This document shows positions 1 through 7,454 of a stretch of 7,539 bases of DNA, in pieces. Position numbers and translations under genes: made by a program. The DNA is from an uncultured Intrasporangium sp. Its GTDB lineage: Bacteria; Actinomycetota; Actinomycetes; Actinomycetales; Dermatophilaceae. The notes below the pieces were generated by a model that worked only from the letters and a program-made list of their open reading frames with translations, was not told where the DNA came from and did not search any database. How positions within the stretch are numbered: position 1 is the first letter of the stretch; every line of letters starts with the position of its first letter. The stretch is from NCBI GenBank assembly GCA_937873285.1, contig CALMNV010000267.1, positions 1-7,539 of the forward strand. The letters run 5' to 3'.

Positions 1-83
1 TCACACATGCGGTGCCGGCTGCCCAGCCAGCGGACAAACGCCTGGCTCTGATCGACCGACTCCCAGCGCAGCTCATGCTCCAC
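1..83 (-). CDS. tsaE: Probable TsaE, tRNA t6A biosynthesis ATPase (5' fragment only)
   Basis: Only the first 27 codons are inside the window; the gene runs off base 1. The GTG start at 83-81 is chosen because a strong purine-rich Shine-Dalgarno sequence (AAGGAGGAGGAG, minus strand, 105-94) lies 10 bases upstream. This frame overlaps the end of the hydrolase gene by 11 bases. The fragment reads roughly MEHELRWESVDQSQAFVRWL followed by GSRHRMC and a GA- codon (Asp or Glu). It aligns without gaps to the segment before the Walker A loop of TsaE (pattern S-x-(D/E)-x-(S/T)-x-A-(L/F)-x-x-x-L, then an acidic residue). TsaE is the P-loop ATPase that works with TsaB and TsaD in making N6-threonylcarbamoyladenosine on tRNA. 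In many actinobacteria alr, an alpha/beta hydrolase, tsaE, tsaB, rimI and tsaD follow one another, which supports the name. The Walker A motif itself is outside the window, so the identity is inferred from context and a weak alignment. Confidence 0.5.
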   Translation of the reverse strand, partial: MEHELRWESVDQSQAFVRWLGSRHRMC

Positions 84-1356
84 GGGCCCGGCGCTCCTCC
101 TCCTTGGCGGAGGCGCCCTTCCCGTCGCCCCCGCGCCCGGCCTCGCGACCGCCGTCCGAGCCGGTCAGACGGCGCATGCGCCGCTCCCGGGCGACATCGG
201 TGACGACGCGGCGCACCCGCGGGGCGCGGCTCACGTCGATCCGCTCCGCCCGGGCCCGCGTCGCCTGGGCGGCGAGCTGCACGAGATGGGCGTTGAGCAG
301 GTCGGGGTGCTCGAGCATGATGAGGTGGCCCGCGTCGTTGACGACGACGTGCTCCCCGCCCGGCATCGCCCCGACGATGAGCTCCCTGTGCGCCGGCGGG
401 GTGAGCACGTCCTGGCACCCGTTGAAGACGAGCACCATCGACGACGCGAACTCCGACAGCGCCGGCCGCTTGTCGAAGCCGTCGAAGGTCTTGAGGTAGC
501 CCTCCACGACGGGGAGCGGCGTGCCGAGCAGCATGTCGGCGGTGTAGCGCACGAGGGAGCGCGGCACCGGTGACGCGAAGGAGTGCTGCTCGACGAGGAA
601 GTCCTCGAGGTCGCGCGTGATGCGGCGCAGCCGGGAGTACAGCTCCGGCCGCTCGCTCAGTGGTCGCAGCAGCCGGGGGCCCAGCACCTCCAGGAGCATC
701 CGGCCCATCGTCGCGACCTTGCCCCCGTTGGCCAGGTCGAGGCCCCCCGGGCTGGTGCCGACCAGGGCCACGGCCACGACGCGGTCGCGCACGAGGTCAG
801 GGAACTGCTCGCCGAGCGCGAGGATCGTCATGCCGCCCATGGAGTGCCCCACCAGCATGAGGTCGCCGGTGGGGATGACCTGGTCGAGCACCGCGTGCAG
901 GTCGGCGCCGAGCCGGTCGATGACATAGGACTCCGCGTCGGCCACTCCGGAGCGCCCGTGGCCCCGCTGGTCCCAGCTGACGACGCGGTAGCCGGCCTGG
1001 GCGAGCGCACGCCGCTGATAGACCCAGCAGCCCAAGCTGAGACAGTAGCCATGAGTGAGCACCACGGTCGGCAGCTCGTCCGGCCGCCCGCGCCTCGTCG
1101 TCCCGTCGGCAGCCGCGGCCGCGGCCTCGGGCGTCGGCTCGTCCACCTCGACGTGCAGCGGCACTCCGTCGTCGGTGATGACCACGAGCTGGCGGGTGGG
1201 GGTGATCGAGAAGCCCTCGTCGGTCTCGAGCGCCAGGGCCGCGGCCCGGTTGCGGCTGGCCCGGTCGGCGACGACTCCGGCCGCCACCCCCGCAGCCGCG
1301 GCGACGACGGCGGCTCCGATGCCGATGAGGGGGTGCCGCCGGCCCGCCGGGCTCAT
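73..1356 (-). CDS. Membrane-anchored alpha/beta hydrolase fold protein
   Basis: A 427-residue serine hydrolase of unknown substrate. A hydrophobic Ala/Val/Gly segment at residues 9-30 follows a short Arg/His-containing start, so it is probably a signal anchor with the enzyme domain outside; no lipobox is visible. The alpha/beta hydrolase core runs from about 55 to 365. It has the oxyanion-loop motif THG at 101-103, DQRGHGRS at 129-136, the nucleophile elbow GHSMGG at 170-175 (Ser172), Asp316 in the QDVLTPP segment, and His344 in NDAGHL, completing a Ser-Asp-His triad. Cys105, Cys110 and Cys314 lie next to the oxyanion and Asp loops. A tail of about 55 residues after the fold is rich in Arg, Lys, Gly and Glu and probably disordered. 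The ATG at 1356 overlaps the alr stop (ATGA) and has AGGAG at 1369-1365, 8 bases upstream. The open frame continues further upstream inside alr, but that part has no family similarity. Position between alr and a tsaE-like gene is usual for actinobacteria. Esterase, lipase and haloperoxidase-like activities are all possible. Confidence 0.9.
   Translation of the reverse strand: MSPAGRRHPLIGIGAAVVAAAAGVAAGVVADRASRNRAAALALETDEGFSITPTRQLVVITDDGVPLHVEVDEPTPEAAAAAADGTTRRGRPDELPTVVLTHGYCLSLGCWVYQRRALAQAGYRVVSWDQRGHGRSGVADAESYVIDRLGADLHAVLDQVIPTGDLMLVGHSMGGMTILALGEQFPDLVRDRVVAVALVGTSPGGLDLANGGKVATMGRMLLEVLGPRLLRPLSERPELYSRLRRITRDLEDFLVEQHSFASPVPRSLVRYTADMLLGTPLPVVEGYLKTFDGFDKRPALSEFASSMVLVFNGCQDVLTPPAHRELIVGAMPGGEHVVVNDAGHLIMLEHPDLLNAHLVQLAAQATRARAERIDVSRAPRVRRVVTDVARERRMRRLTGSDGGREAGRGGDGKGASAKEEERRARGA
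94..105 (-). promoter_or_regulatory. Shine-Dalgarno sequence of the tsaE-like gene
   Basis: The minus strand reads AAGGAGGAGGAG here, a near-ideal anti-16S match lying inside the 3' end of the hydrolase gene, where it encodes part of the Lys-Glu-Glu-Glu-Arg-Arg tail. The spacing to GTG at 83 is 10 bases; to the alternative ATG at 76 it is 17. It therefore favours the GTG start, and it suggests coupled translation of the two genes. Confidence 0.65.
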
Positions 1357-2513
1357 CGGGCCGGCTCCTGCGCGCCGACGTGGAAGCGGGGCACACGGGC
1401 GCCGACCCGAGTGACGATCTCGTAGCTGATCGTGCCCGCCGCGTCCGCCCAGTCCTGCGCGGTCGGCTGCCCGGGCCCGCCGCCGAAGAGGACGACCTCG
1501 TCGCCAGCGCCCGCCGTGCTGCCGGCGCCCAGGTCGACGACGATCTGGTCCATGCACACCCGGCCCGCGACCCGGGTCCGCGTCGAGCCGACGAGGACCG
1601 GGCCGGCGTTGGACGCGTGGCGCGGGATGCCGTCCGCGTAGCCGGCCGGCACGAGCCCGACCACGGTGTCGGCCGCCGGCGCGTAGGCGTGCCCGTAGCT
1701 GACTCCCTGTCCGGCGGGAAGCCGCTTGACGAGCACGAGCCGTGCCTTGAGCGTCATGACCGGGCGCAGCCCGAAGTCGTCCGCGACCTGGGGCACCGGC
1801 GACAACCCGTAGAGGGCGATCCCCGGCCGCACGAGGTCGGCGTGTGCGCCGGGATGCAGCAGCGTCGCGGCGGAGTTGGCGAGGTGGCGCACCTCCGGGC
1901 GCAGGCCCGCGCGCTCCGCCCGGGCCACCGCCTCGAAGAAGCGCTCCTGCTGGGCGAGCACGGTGGGGTGCTCGGGCGCGTCGGCGTGGGCGAAGTGGGT
2001 CCACACGCCGACGACGCGGATCGCCTCCTCCCCCTCGAGGCAGCGGGCGTGACGCACGAGCTTATCCCAGTCGGCGCCGAAGGCCCCGCCGCGGCCCAGC
2101 CCGGTGTCCACCTTGAGATGGACGCGGGCGGTGCGGCCGATGCGCCGTGCGGCGGCGGCCAGCTCGTCGAGCGCCCACGGCGCGGACGCCGAGACGTCGA
2201 TGTCGCGGCGCAGCGCACCGGCGAGGTCGGCGCCGGGCGGATAGAGCCACGTCAGCAGTCGCGCGTCCACCCCGGCGTCGCGCAGGGTGCACGCCTCCGT
2301 CAGCTGGGCGACGCCCAGCCAGCTGGCCCCCGCGCGGACCGCCGCCTGCGCGCACGGCACCAGCCCATGGCCGTACGCGTCGGCCTTGACCACCGCCATG
2401 AGCTCCGAGCGCGGTGCGCGCCCGCGCAGCACCCGCACGTTGTGCTCGAGGGCGGCGAGGTCGATCTCGGCCCACAGCGGGATCGCCTCGGGCACGACGG
2501 CATTCGTGGTCAT
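1353..2513 (-). CDS. alr: Alanine racemase, PLP-dependent
   Basis: Interconverts L- and D-alanine in the cytoplasm, supplying D-Ala for peptidoglycan. With the ATG at 2513 the protein has 386 residues, the usual family size. The N-terminal barrel carries the PLP-lysine motif AVVKADAYGHG (Lys43). HLKVDTGLGRGG at 132-143 gives Lys134 and Arg141, equivalent to the carbamylated Lys129 and PLP-contacting Arg136 of the Geobacillus enzyme. HLANSAA (210-216) and RPGIALYG (229-236) follow. The C-terminal beta domain has the second catalytic base Tyr273 in GVSYGHAY, the GYADGIPR motif (291-298) and RVCMDQ (318-323). All catalytic residues are present. The start is uncertain: in-frame GTG at 2561 (16 codons earlier, with AAGG nearby) and ATG at 2552 would add a Ser/Thr/Arg-rich extension that family members normally lack, while the ATG at 2513 has no good Shine-Dalgarno sequence. 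It ends by overlapping the hydrolase start (ATGA). It follows nnr by 64 bases, or by 16 if the GTG is used. Confidence 0.96.
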   Translation of the reverse strand: MTTNAVVPEAIPLWAEIDLAALEHNVRVLRGRAPRSELMAVVKADAYGHGLVPCAQAAVRAGASWLGVAQLTEACTLRDAGVDARLLTWLYPPGADLAGALRRDIDVSASAPWALDELAAAARRIGRTARVHLKVDTGLGRGGAFGADWDKLVRHARCLEGEEAIRVVGVWTHFAHADAPEHPTVLAQQERFFEAVARAERAGLRPEVRHLANSAATLLHPGAHADLVRPGIALYGLSPVPQVADDFGLRPVMTLKARLVLVKRLPAGQGVSYGHAYAPAADTVVGLVPAGYADGIPRHASNAGPVLVGSTRTRVAGRVCMDQIVVDLGAGSTAGAGDEVVLFGGGPGQPTAQDWADAAGTISYEIVTRVGARVPRFHVGAQEPAR

Positions 2514-2577
2514 CCGGGCAAGTCTCGCAGACGTGCGCGCGGGAGAGGACATCCCGGTCACCCGACCTTGCGGCGGG

Positions 2578-4062
2578 TCAGCTGGCTCGTCTCAGCAGCC
2601 GGCGCACCGCCGCCGGTATGCCGCCCGCCACCGCTGACGCGCGCAGCGGGCCCCCTCGGGAGACAAGGTCGCCGGCCAGCCCGTGGACCAGGGCGCCCAG
2701 GGAGGCGGCGTCGAGGGGCGCGAGCCCCGCGGCGAGGAGCGTGCCGATGAGCCCGGCGAGGACGTCCCCGGCTCCCGCGGTGGCGAGCCAAGCGGGCGCG
2801 TCCGCCTGCGACCGCACCGGCACGTCCTGGTCGGCGGCGACGACGACGGTGGTCGAGCCCTTGAGCAGCACGACGGCGCCGGTGCGCGCGGCGAGCCGCC
2901 GGGCGTGCCCGACGGGGTCGCGCTCCACCTCCGACCGGGCCACTTCGCGGCCCTCGAGCCGCCCGAGCAGCCGGGCCAGCTCCCCGGCGTGCGGGGTGAG
3001 CAGGGTGGCCCCGGGCCGCCGCCCGTCGATCAGGTCGAGGCCGCCCGCGTCGAGCACCAGGGGCACATCCGAGCGGACGGTCCGGGTGGCCACGTCGAGC
3101 TGCTCGGCGGCCCCTGGCCCGGTGGCGGCGACGTCGAGCCCCGGCCCGACGAGCCACGCCTGGACGCGCCCCTCCCCGTGGACCGCCTCCGGCACGGCCG
3201 CCCGCACGAGCGCGGTGGGTGTCGCGGTCCCCACGTAGCGCACCATTCCGGCGCCCGCCTCGACGGCCGCGGTGACGGCGAGGAGCGCGGCACCCGGATA
3301 CGCCTCACCCCCGGCGACGACCCCGAGCACCCCCCGCGAGTACTTGTCGTCCCCGGGGCCTGGCACCGGCCACAGCCGGGCGGCGTCGTCGAGGGTGAGC
3401 CGCTCCACGGCCGCGGGCAGGGCCTGCATGTCGACCCCGATGTCGACCACCGTCAGCCGGCCGGTCGCCCCCGCTCCCGACGGGAGCAGGTGGGCCGGCT
3501 TGGGCGCGCCGAAGGTCACCGTCTCGTCGGCCCTGAGCACCAGATCGGCCGGCTCCCGGCCCGCCGGGTCGAGGCCGCTGGCGAGGTCGACGGCGATCAC
3601 CCAGGCAGAGCCGGGCACGGCGCCGGCGAGCGCGGCGGCGTCGGCACGCAGACCCGGGCGCCCGCCGATCCCGGTGATGCCGTCGAGCACGACGTCGGCC
3701 CGCGCCAGCACCGCCGTGGCTGCGTCACGTCCCTTCGCGGCGACCACGACGGCCGCTCCGGCCTTCTCGGCCACCGCGAGCCCGGCGGCGTGGACGCCGG
3801 CGCGGCCACCGGCCGGGACGAGCACGACGGAGCACTCGTGGCCCCCCGCGGCGAGGAGGCCGGCGGCATACAGCGCATCCCCCCCGTTGTCCCCGCCGCC
3901 GACCAGCGCCACCACAACGCCGCCCCCGCGCTCGCCGAGCCGTGCGGCAGCGACATCCGCGAGCCCCCGGGCCGCCCGGCGCATGAGCTCGCCGTCAGGC
4001 AGGCTCGCCCTGGCGGCCGCCTCGGCCGCGCGCACCGACTCGACGGCGACGGCGCGGATCAT
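2578..4062 (-). CDS. nnr: Bifunctional NAD(P)H-hydrate epimerase / ADP-dependent NAD(P)HX dehydratase
   Basis: A 494-residue metabolite-repair enzyme. The N-terminal YjeF_N domain epimerises R- and S-NAD(P)HX; the C-terminal CARKD domain dehydrates S-NAD(P)HX back to NAD(P)H using ADP. The epimerase half (about 1-215) has GGGDNGGDALYAA at 55-67, a DGITG segment at 127-131 and VAVDLASGLDP at 157-166. The dehydratase half (about 222-490) opens with DDKYSRG (238-244), then VGPGL (305-309), LVLDAGG (335-341), TPHAGE (356-361), LLKGSTT (399-405) and the ribokinase-like AGAGDVLAG (429-437), with Asp433 as the catalytic base. The length fits the fused form common in bacteria. The ATG at 4062 shares one base with the acpS stop (TGATG) and has GGAGG about 5 bases upstream, so translation is probably coupled; the frame stays open to 4224 inside acpS, but without homology. 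One oddity is Ala161 where the epimerase family usually has Pro (PSG(V/L)D). The symbols nnrD and nnrE are also used for the two halves. Confidence 0.95.
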   Translation of the reverse strand: MIRAVAVESVRAAEAAARASLPDGELMRRAARGLADVAAARLGERGGGVVVALVGGGDNGGDALYAAGLLAAGGHECSVVLVPAGGRAGVHAAGLAVAEKAGAAVVVAAKGRDAATAVLARADVVLDGITGIGGRPGLRADAAALAGAVPGSAWVIAVDLASGLDPAGREPADLVLRADETVTFGAPKPAHLLPSGAGATGRLTVVDIGVDMQALPAAVERLTLDDAARLWPVPGPGDDKYSRGVLGVVAGGEAYPGAALLAVTAAVEAGAGMVRYVGTATPTALVRAAVPEAVHGEGRVQAWLVGPGLDVAATGPGAAEQLDVATRTVRSDVPLVLDAGGLDLIDGRRPGATLLTPHAGELARLLGRLEGREVARSEVERDPVGHARRLAARTGAVVLLKGSTTVVVAADQDVPVRSQADAPAWLATAGAGDVLAGLIGTLLAAGLAPLDAASLGALVHGLAGDLVSRGGPLRASAVAGGIPAAVRRLLRRAS

Positions 4063-4412
4063 CAGCCCTCCGCGATCACGACGGCGGAGGCGATGCCTGC
4101 GTCGTGCGACAACGAGAGGTGGAAGGCGTCGACCCCGAGCTCGCTGGCCCGGGACTGCACCGATCCGCGCACCTCGAGGAAGGGCCGGCCGCTCGGGTGG
4201 GTCACCACCCACGCGTCGGTCCACTGCATCCCGGAGGGCGCGCCGAGCGACTTGGCCAGGGCCTCCTTGGCGGCGAAGCGGGCCGCCAGCGACGCGACTC
4301 CCAGGGTGCGCTCCTCGGCGGTGAAGAGCCGGTCGCGCAACGCGGGGGTGCGTGTCAGCGCGGCCTCGAACCTGGCGACGTCGACGACGTCGATGCCCAC
4401 GCCGATGATCAC
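4062..4412 (-). CDS. acpS: Holo-[acyl-carrier-protein] synthase
   Basis: Transfers 4'-phosphopantetheine from CoA to a serine of acyl carrier protein, activating it for fatty acid synthesis. The protein has 116 residues, normal for the single-domain AcpS family. The start motif [15 protein letters not shown] carries the Mg-binding Asp8, and [13 protein letters not shown] (45-57) carries Glu50 and Lys54. The C-terminal LSLSHD (99-104) is the family's conserved Ser-x-Ser-His segment. The start is GTG at 4412, with AGGACGG upstream at a 7-base spacing; starting later would remove the metal-binding Asp. It lies 25 bases after the glmS stop, and its own stop overlaps the nnr start by one base. Its CoA substrate comes from the pathway begun by CoaA, encoded divergently on the other side of glmS. 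Confidence 0.96.
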   Translation of the reverse strand: MIIGVGIDVVDVARFEAALTRTPALRDRLFTAEERTLGVASLAARFAAKEALAKSLGAPSGMQWTDAWVVTHPSGRPFLEVRGSVQSRASELGVDAFHLSLSHDAGIASAVVIAEG

Positions 4413-4437
4413 CGCAGCACCGTCCTGGGGCGCCGGG

Positions 4438-6297
4438 TCACTCGACGGTGACCGACTTGGCCAGGTTGCGGGGCTGGTCGACGTCGAGGCCCTTGGCGGT
4501 CGAAAGCCAGAGCGCGAAGACCTGCAACGGCACGACGGCGAGCAGCGGGGCGAGCAGCGGGGCGGTGGCCGGGATGCGGATCACCTCGTCGGCGAACGGC
4601 ACGACGTCGTCGTCGCCGTCCTCGGCGATGACGAGCGTGCGCGCGCCGCGGGCCCGGATCTCCTGGATGTTGGAGACGACCTTGCCGTGCAGCCCGTGCT
4701 CGCTCGTCGGCGACGGCACGACGACGAAGACCGGCTGCCCCGGCTCGATGAGCGCGATCGGCCCGTGCTTGAGCTCGCCGGCGGCGAACCCCTCGGCGTG
4801 GATGTAGGCCAGCTCCTTGAGCTTGAGCGCCCCCTCCATGGCCACCGGATAACCGACGTGGCGGCCGAGGAAGAGCACCGAGCGCGTGTCGGCCATGAAG
4901 CGCGCGATCTCGTGGACCCGGTCCATCCGCCCGAGCAGCGCCTCGATCTTGTCCGGCACCTCGCCGAGCTCCTTCATCACCGACTGCGCGTCGTCGGCAT
5001 ACGACCCGCCCCGCAGCTGGGCGAGGTAGAGCCCGAGGACGTAGCAGGCGGTGATCTGCGCCAGGAACGCCTTCGTCGACGCCACGGCGATCTCGGGACC
5101 GGCATGGGTGTAGAGCACTGCGTCGGACTCACGCGGAATCGTCGAGCCGTGCGTGTTGCACACCGAGATGGTCATGGCCCCGAGCTCGCGCGCATGCTTG
5201 ACCGCCATGAGCGTGTCCATCGTCTCGCCCGACTGGCTGATCGACACGACGAGCGTGCGAGCCCCCACCACCGGGTCGCTGTAGCGGAACTCGTGGGCGA
5301 GGGCGACCTCGACGGGGATGCGGGTCCAGTGCTCGATCGCGTATTTCGCCGTCATCCCGGCATACGCGGCCGTGCCGCACGCGACGACGACGATGCGCTC
5401 GATCGAGCGCAGCTGCTCCTCGGAGATGCGCAGCTCGTCGAGGACGAGGCGCCCGTCGGAGTCGGTGCGCCCGAGCAGGGTGTCGCGCACGGCGTGCGGC
5501 TGGTCGTGGATCTCCTTCTCCATGAACGTCGCGTAACCGCCCTTCTCGGCGGCCGCGGCGTCCCACGTCACCTCGTAGGCCCTGCCCTGCGCCGGCGTGC
5601 CGTCGAAGTCGGTGATCGTGGCGCCCTCGGGCGTGATGGTGACGATCTGGTCCTGCCCCAGCTCCAGCGCGCGGCGGGTGTGGCCGATGAACGCCGCGAC
5701 GTCGGAGCCGAGGTAGGTGGCGCCGTCGCCGAGACCGACGACGAGCGGGCTGTTGCGCCGGGCGCCGACGACGACCCCGGGCTGGTCCGCGTGGATGGCG
5801 AGGAGGGTGAAGGCCCCGGCCAGCCCGGAGACGACCCCGCGCATGGCCTCGGTGAGATCACCCACCTCGTCGTATGCCGCTGCGAGCAGGTGGGCGACGA
5901 CCTCGGTGTCCGTCTCGCTCGTGAACCGGACCCCGGAGGCCAGCAGCTCGCCCTTGAGTGCATGGAAGTTCTCGATGATCCCGTTGTGGATGAGAGCGAG
6001 CCGGCCGTCCTCGCCACCCCGGTGCGGGTGCGCGTTCTCGTCGGTGGGACCGCCGTGGGTGGCCCACCGGGTGTGCCCGATCCCGGTGGCGGACGCGGGT
6101 AGGGGATGCGCCTCGATGTCGGCCCTGAGGTTGGCCAGCTTGCCGGACTTCTTGCGCGTCTCGACGTGGTCGCCGTCGAGGAGCGCGACCCCGGCGGAGT
6201 CGTAGCCGCGATACTCCAGCCGGGCGAGGCCTTCGAGGACGACGTCGAGCGCCTTGCCGTCGGCAGCCCGGCCGACGTATCCCACGATTCCACACAT
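4438..6297 (-). CDS. glmS: Glutamine--fructose-6-phosphate aminotransferase (isomerizing)
   Basis: Makes glucosamine-6-phosphate from fructose-6-phosphate and glutamine, the first committed step toward UDP-GlcNAc and peptidoglycan. The protein has 619 residues, close to the family norm. The glutaminase domain (about 1-240) starts MCGIVGYVG, so Cys2 becomes the N-terminal nucleophile after Met removal; this fixes the start even though the frame is open to 6447. It also has HTRWATHG (75-82), HNGIIEN (104-110) and the Asp in ETDTE (128-132). The first SIS domain has the sugar-phosphate loop SISQSGET (352-359) and ASTKAF (406-411). The second has EGALKLKE (488-495, Glu488) and [11 protein letters not shown] (508-518, His511). 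The C-tail [12 protein letters not shown] contains Lys614, equivalent to the substrate-binding Lys603 of E. coli. All active-site groups are intact. It is the first gene of the leftward block and has no Shine-Dalgarno sequence. Confidence 0.98.
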   Translation of the reverse strand: MCGIVGYVGRAADGKALDVVLEGLARLEYRGYDSAGVALLDGDHVETRKKSGKLANLRADIEAHPLPASATGIGHTRWATHGGPTDENAHPHRGGEDGRLALIHNGIIENFHALKGELLASGVRFTSETDTEVVAHLLAAAYDEVGDLTEAMRGVVSGLAGAFTLLAIHADQPGVVVGARRNSPLVVGLGDGATYLGSDVAAFIGHTRRALELGQDQIVTITPEGATITDFDGTPAQGRAYEVTWDAAAAEKGGYATFMEKEIHDQPHAVRDTLLGRTDSDGRLVLDELRISEEQLRSIERIVVVACGTAAYAGMTAKYAIEHWTRIPVEVALAHEFRYSDPVVGARTLVVSISQSGETMDTLMAVKHARELGAMTISVCNTHGSTIPRESDAVLYTHAGPEIAVASTKAFLAQITACYVLGLYLAQLRGGSYADDAQSVMKELGEVPDKIEALLGRMDRVHEIARFMADTRSVLFLGRHVGYPVAMEGALKLKELAYIHAEGFAAGELKHGPIALIEPGQPVFVVVPSPTSEHGLHGKVVSNIQEIRARGARTLVIAEDGDDDVVPFADEVIRIPATAPLLAPLLAVVPLQVFALWLSTAKGLDVDQPRNLAKSVTVE

Positions 6298-6310
6298 GTC
6301 TGCCAGCCTA
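6298..6310 (-). promoter_or_regulatory. Candidate -10 box of a leaderless glmS promoter
   Basis: The minus strand reads TAGGCT at 6310-6305, matching the actinobacterial -10 pattern TANNNT. Seven bases separate it from the glmS ATG at 6297, the usual distance from a -10 box to the transcription start. Transcription would then start at or next to the A of the ATG, giving an mRNA without a leader, consistent with the absent Shine-Dalgarno sequence. I see no convincing -35 box at 17-18 bases, so this rests on one hexamer plus spacing. Confidence 0.45.
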
Positions 6311-6397
6311 CGGGACCGGGCCGTCGGCGCCCGGACGAGCTCGGGCGGCCACGGCTCGCCGGCGCCCGCAGCCACCAGCGGGATGGGGTAGGCCACA

Positions 6398-7372
6398 ATG
6401 GCGGGCGTGCGGCAGCCACTCAGCGGGAGGTTCCCGGCCCTTCCCACGCCGTACGTCGAGCTCGACCGGGTCGCTTGGTCCCGCCTGCGCGAGAGCTACC
6501 CGCTCAACTTGGACGATGCCGACATCGCCCGGGTCAGGGGCCTCGGGGACCGGATCGACCTGCGGGAGGTGGAGGAGGTCTACCTGCCCTTGTCACGACT
6601 GCTCGGCTTCTACGTCGCGGGGACCCGGCAGCTGCATCAGGTGACGACCGACTTCCTCGGCGAGCGTCCGGCCAAGACGCCGTTCGTCATCGGCGTCGCC
6701 GGGTCCGTCGCGGTGGGCAAGTCCACGACGGCGCGCGTGCTGCGCGAGATGCTCGTGCGATGGCCGGACACGCCGCGGGTGGAGCTCGTCACGACGGACG
6801 GGTTCCTCTATCCGAACGCCGAGCTCGAGAGCCGGGGCCTGCTCTCCCGCAAAGGCTTTCCGGAGTCATACGACCGTCGGGCACTGCTGCGCTTCGTCGC
6901 GGACGTCAAGTCGGGACGCCCCGAGGTCTCGGCTCCGGTGTACTCGCACCTCAGCTATGACATCGTGCCGGGCGAGCGGATCGTCGTGCGACGCCCCGAC
7001 GTGCTCATCGTCGAGGGGCTCAACGTCCTGCAGGCGCCGATGATCCACCCCGTGCGCGGCACGGGCATGGCGGTCAGCGACTTCTTCGACTTCTCCGTCT
7101 ATGTCGACGCCTGGGTCGACGACGTGCGGACGTGGTACGTCGAGCGGTTCCTCCGGCTGCGGGAGACGGCGTTCTCCAACCCCCAGTCCTACTTCCACCG
7201 GTATGCCGCGTTGTCCGACGATGAGGCCGTGGCCACCGCGAACCGGATCTGGCGCGAGATCAACGGGCCGAACCTCGTGGAGAACATCCTGCCAACACGC
7301 TCACGCGCCACGCTCGTGCTCAGCAAGGGCGAGAACCATGCGGTGCGGCGGGTGCGCCTGCGCAAGATCTGA
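6398..7372 (+). CDS. coaA: Type I pantothenate kinase
   Basis: Phosphorylates pantothenate with ATP, the first and controlling step of CoA synthesis; type I enzymes are typically feedback-inhibited by CoA. The protein has 324 residues, the usual bacterial CoaA length. Family landmarks are PYVELDR near residue 18, the Walker A loop GSVAVGKST (102-110, Lys108), [10 protein letters not shown] (131-140), RKGFPESYD (151-159), the PVYSHLSYD segment (180-188), [10 protein letters not shown] (203-212) and a C-terminal [13 protein letters not shown] block. Nothing essential is missing. The ATG at 6398 is preceded only by a weak GGGGTAGG. An in-frame GTG at 6407 lies 7 bases after CACAAT (6394-6399), a possible -10 box for a leaderless transcript, so the true start may be three codons later. 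It is transcribed away from glmS, and the palindromic repeat array begins within 9 bases of its stop. Confidence 0.97.
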   Translation: MAGVRQPLSGRFPALPTPYVELDRVAWSRLRESYPLNLDDADIARVRGLGDRIDLREVEEVYLPLSRLLGFYVAGTRQLHQVTTDFLGERPAKTPFVIGVAGSVAVGKSTTARVLREMLVRWPDTPRVELVTTDGFLYPNAELESRGLLSRKGFPESYDRRALLRFVADVKSGRPEVSAPVYSHLSYDIVPGERIVVRRPDVLIVEGLNVLQAPMIHPVRGTGMAVSDFFDFSVYVDAWVDDVRTWYVERFLRLRETAFSNPQSYFHRYAALSDDEAVATANRIWREINGPNLVENILPTRSRATLVLSKGENHAVRRVRLRKI

Positions 7373-7380
7373 CCCTCCCA

Positions 7381-7432
7381 GTCGAGTGGCCAGTTCCGCA
7401 CGCCCTGCCCTGTACGCAAGTGACCACTCGAC
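7381..7432. repeat. Imperfect palindrome, repeat unit 1
   Basis: Two 21-base arms flank a 10-base centre. The outer 9 bases, GTCGAGTGG and CCACTCGAC, pair perfectly. Of 21 arm positions 17 pair; the mismatches are at arm positions 10, 13, 16 and 19. There is no T-run after the stem, so it is not a standard intrinsic terminator for coaA, although its position just after the stop would suit a 3'-end stabilising hairpin. Confidence 0.85.
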
Positions 7433-7454
7433 CGGAAGGGACCACCCCTCCCCA

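Noticed and set aside
12..203. Small plus-strand frame at the left edge
   Set aside because: It is antisense to the hydrolase 3' end and the tsaE-like start, is Arg/Pro-rich, and has no recognisable motif.
1357..2004. Upstream extension of the hydrolase frame inside alr
   Set aside because: The extension is Arg/Pro/Ala-rich without homology. The ATG at 1356 has AGGAG at 8 bases and the typical ATGA overlap with the alr stop.
1380..2750. A plus-strand frame of about 456 codons antisense to alr
   Set aside because: Same cause: the translation shows no family motif, while alr on the other strand has every catalytic residue.
2683..6102. A stop-free plus-strand frame of over 1100 codons antisense to nnr, acpS and glmS
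   Set aside because: In G+C-rich genes one antisense frame is commonly free of stops. The translation is Arg/Gly/Asp/His-rich low-complexity sequence with no domain, and the opposite strand encodes three fully recognisable enzymes.
6328..6347. Six-base inverted repeat CGCCCG/CGGGCG in the glmS-coaA spacer as an operator or terminator
   Set aside because: Short G/C-only inverted repeats arise easily at this base composition, and there is no second copy or T-run to support a function.
6298..6397. glmS ribozyme or other riboswitch upstream of glmS
   Set aside because: The space is only 100 bases and shared with the coaA promoter. No ribozyme-like core is visible, and glmS ribozymes are known chiefly from Firmicutes.
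6298..6447. N-terminal extension of the glmS frame overlapping coaA
   Set aside because: GlmS needs Cys at position 2 as its N-terminal nucleophile, so translation must begin at 6297.
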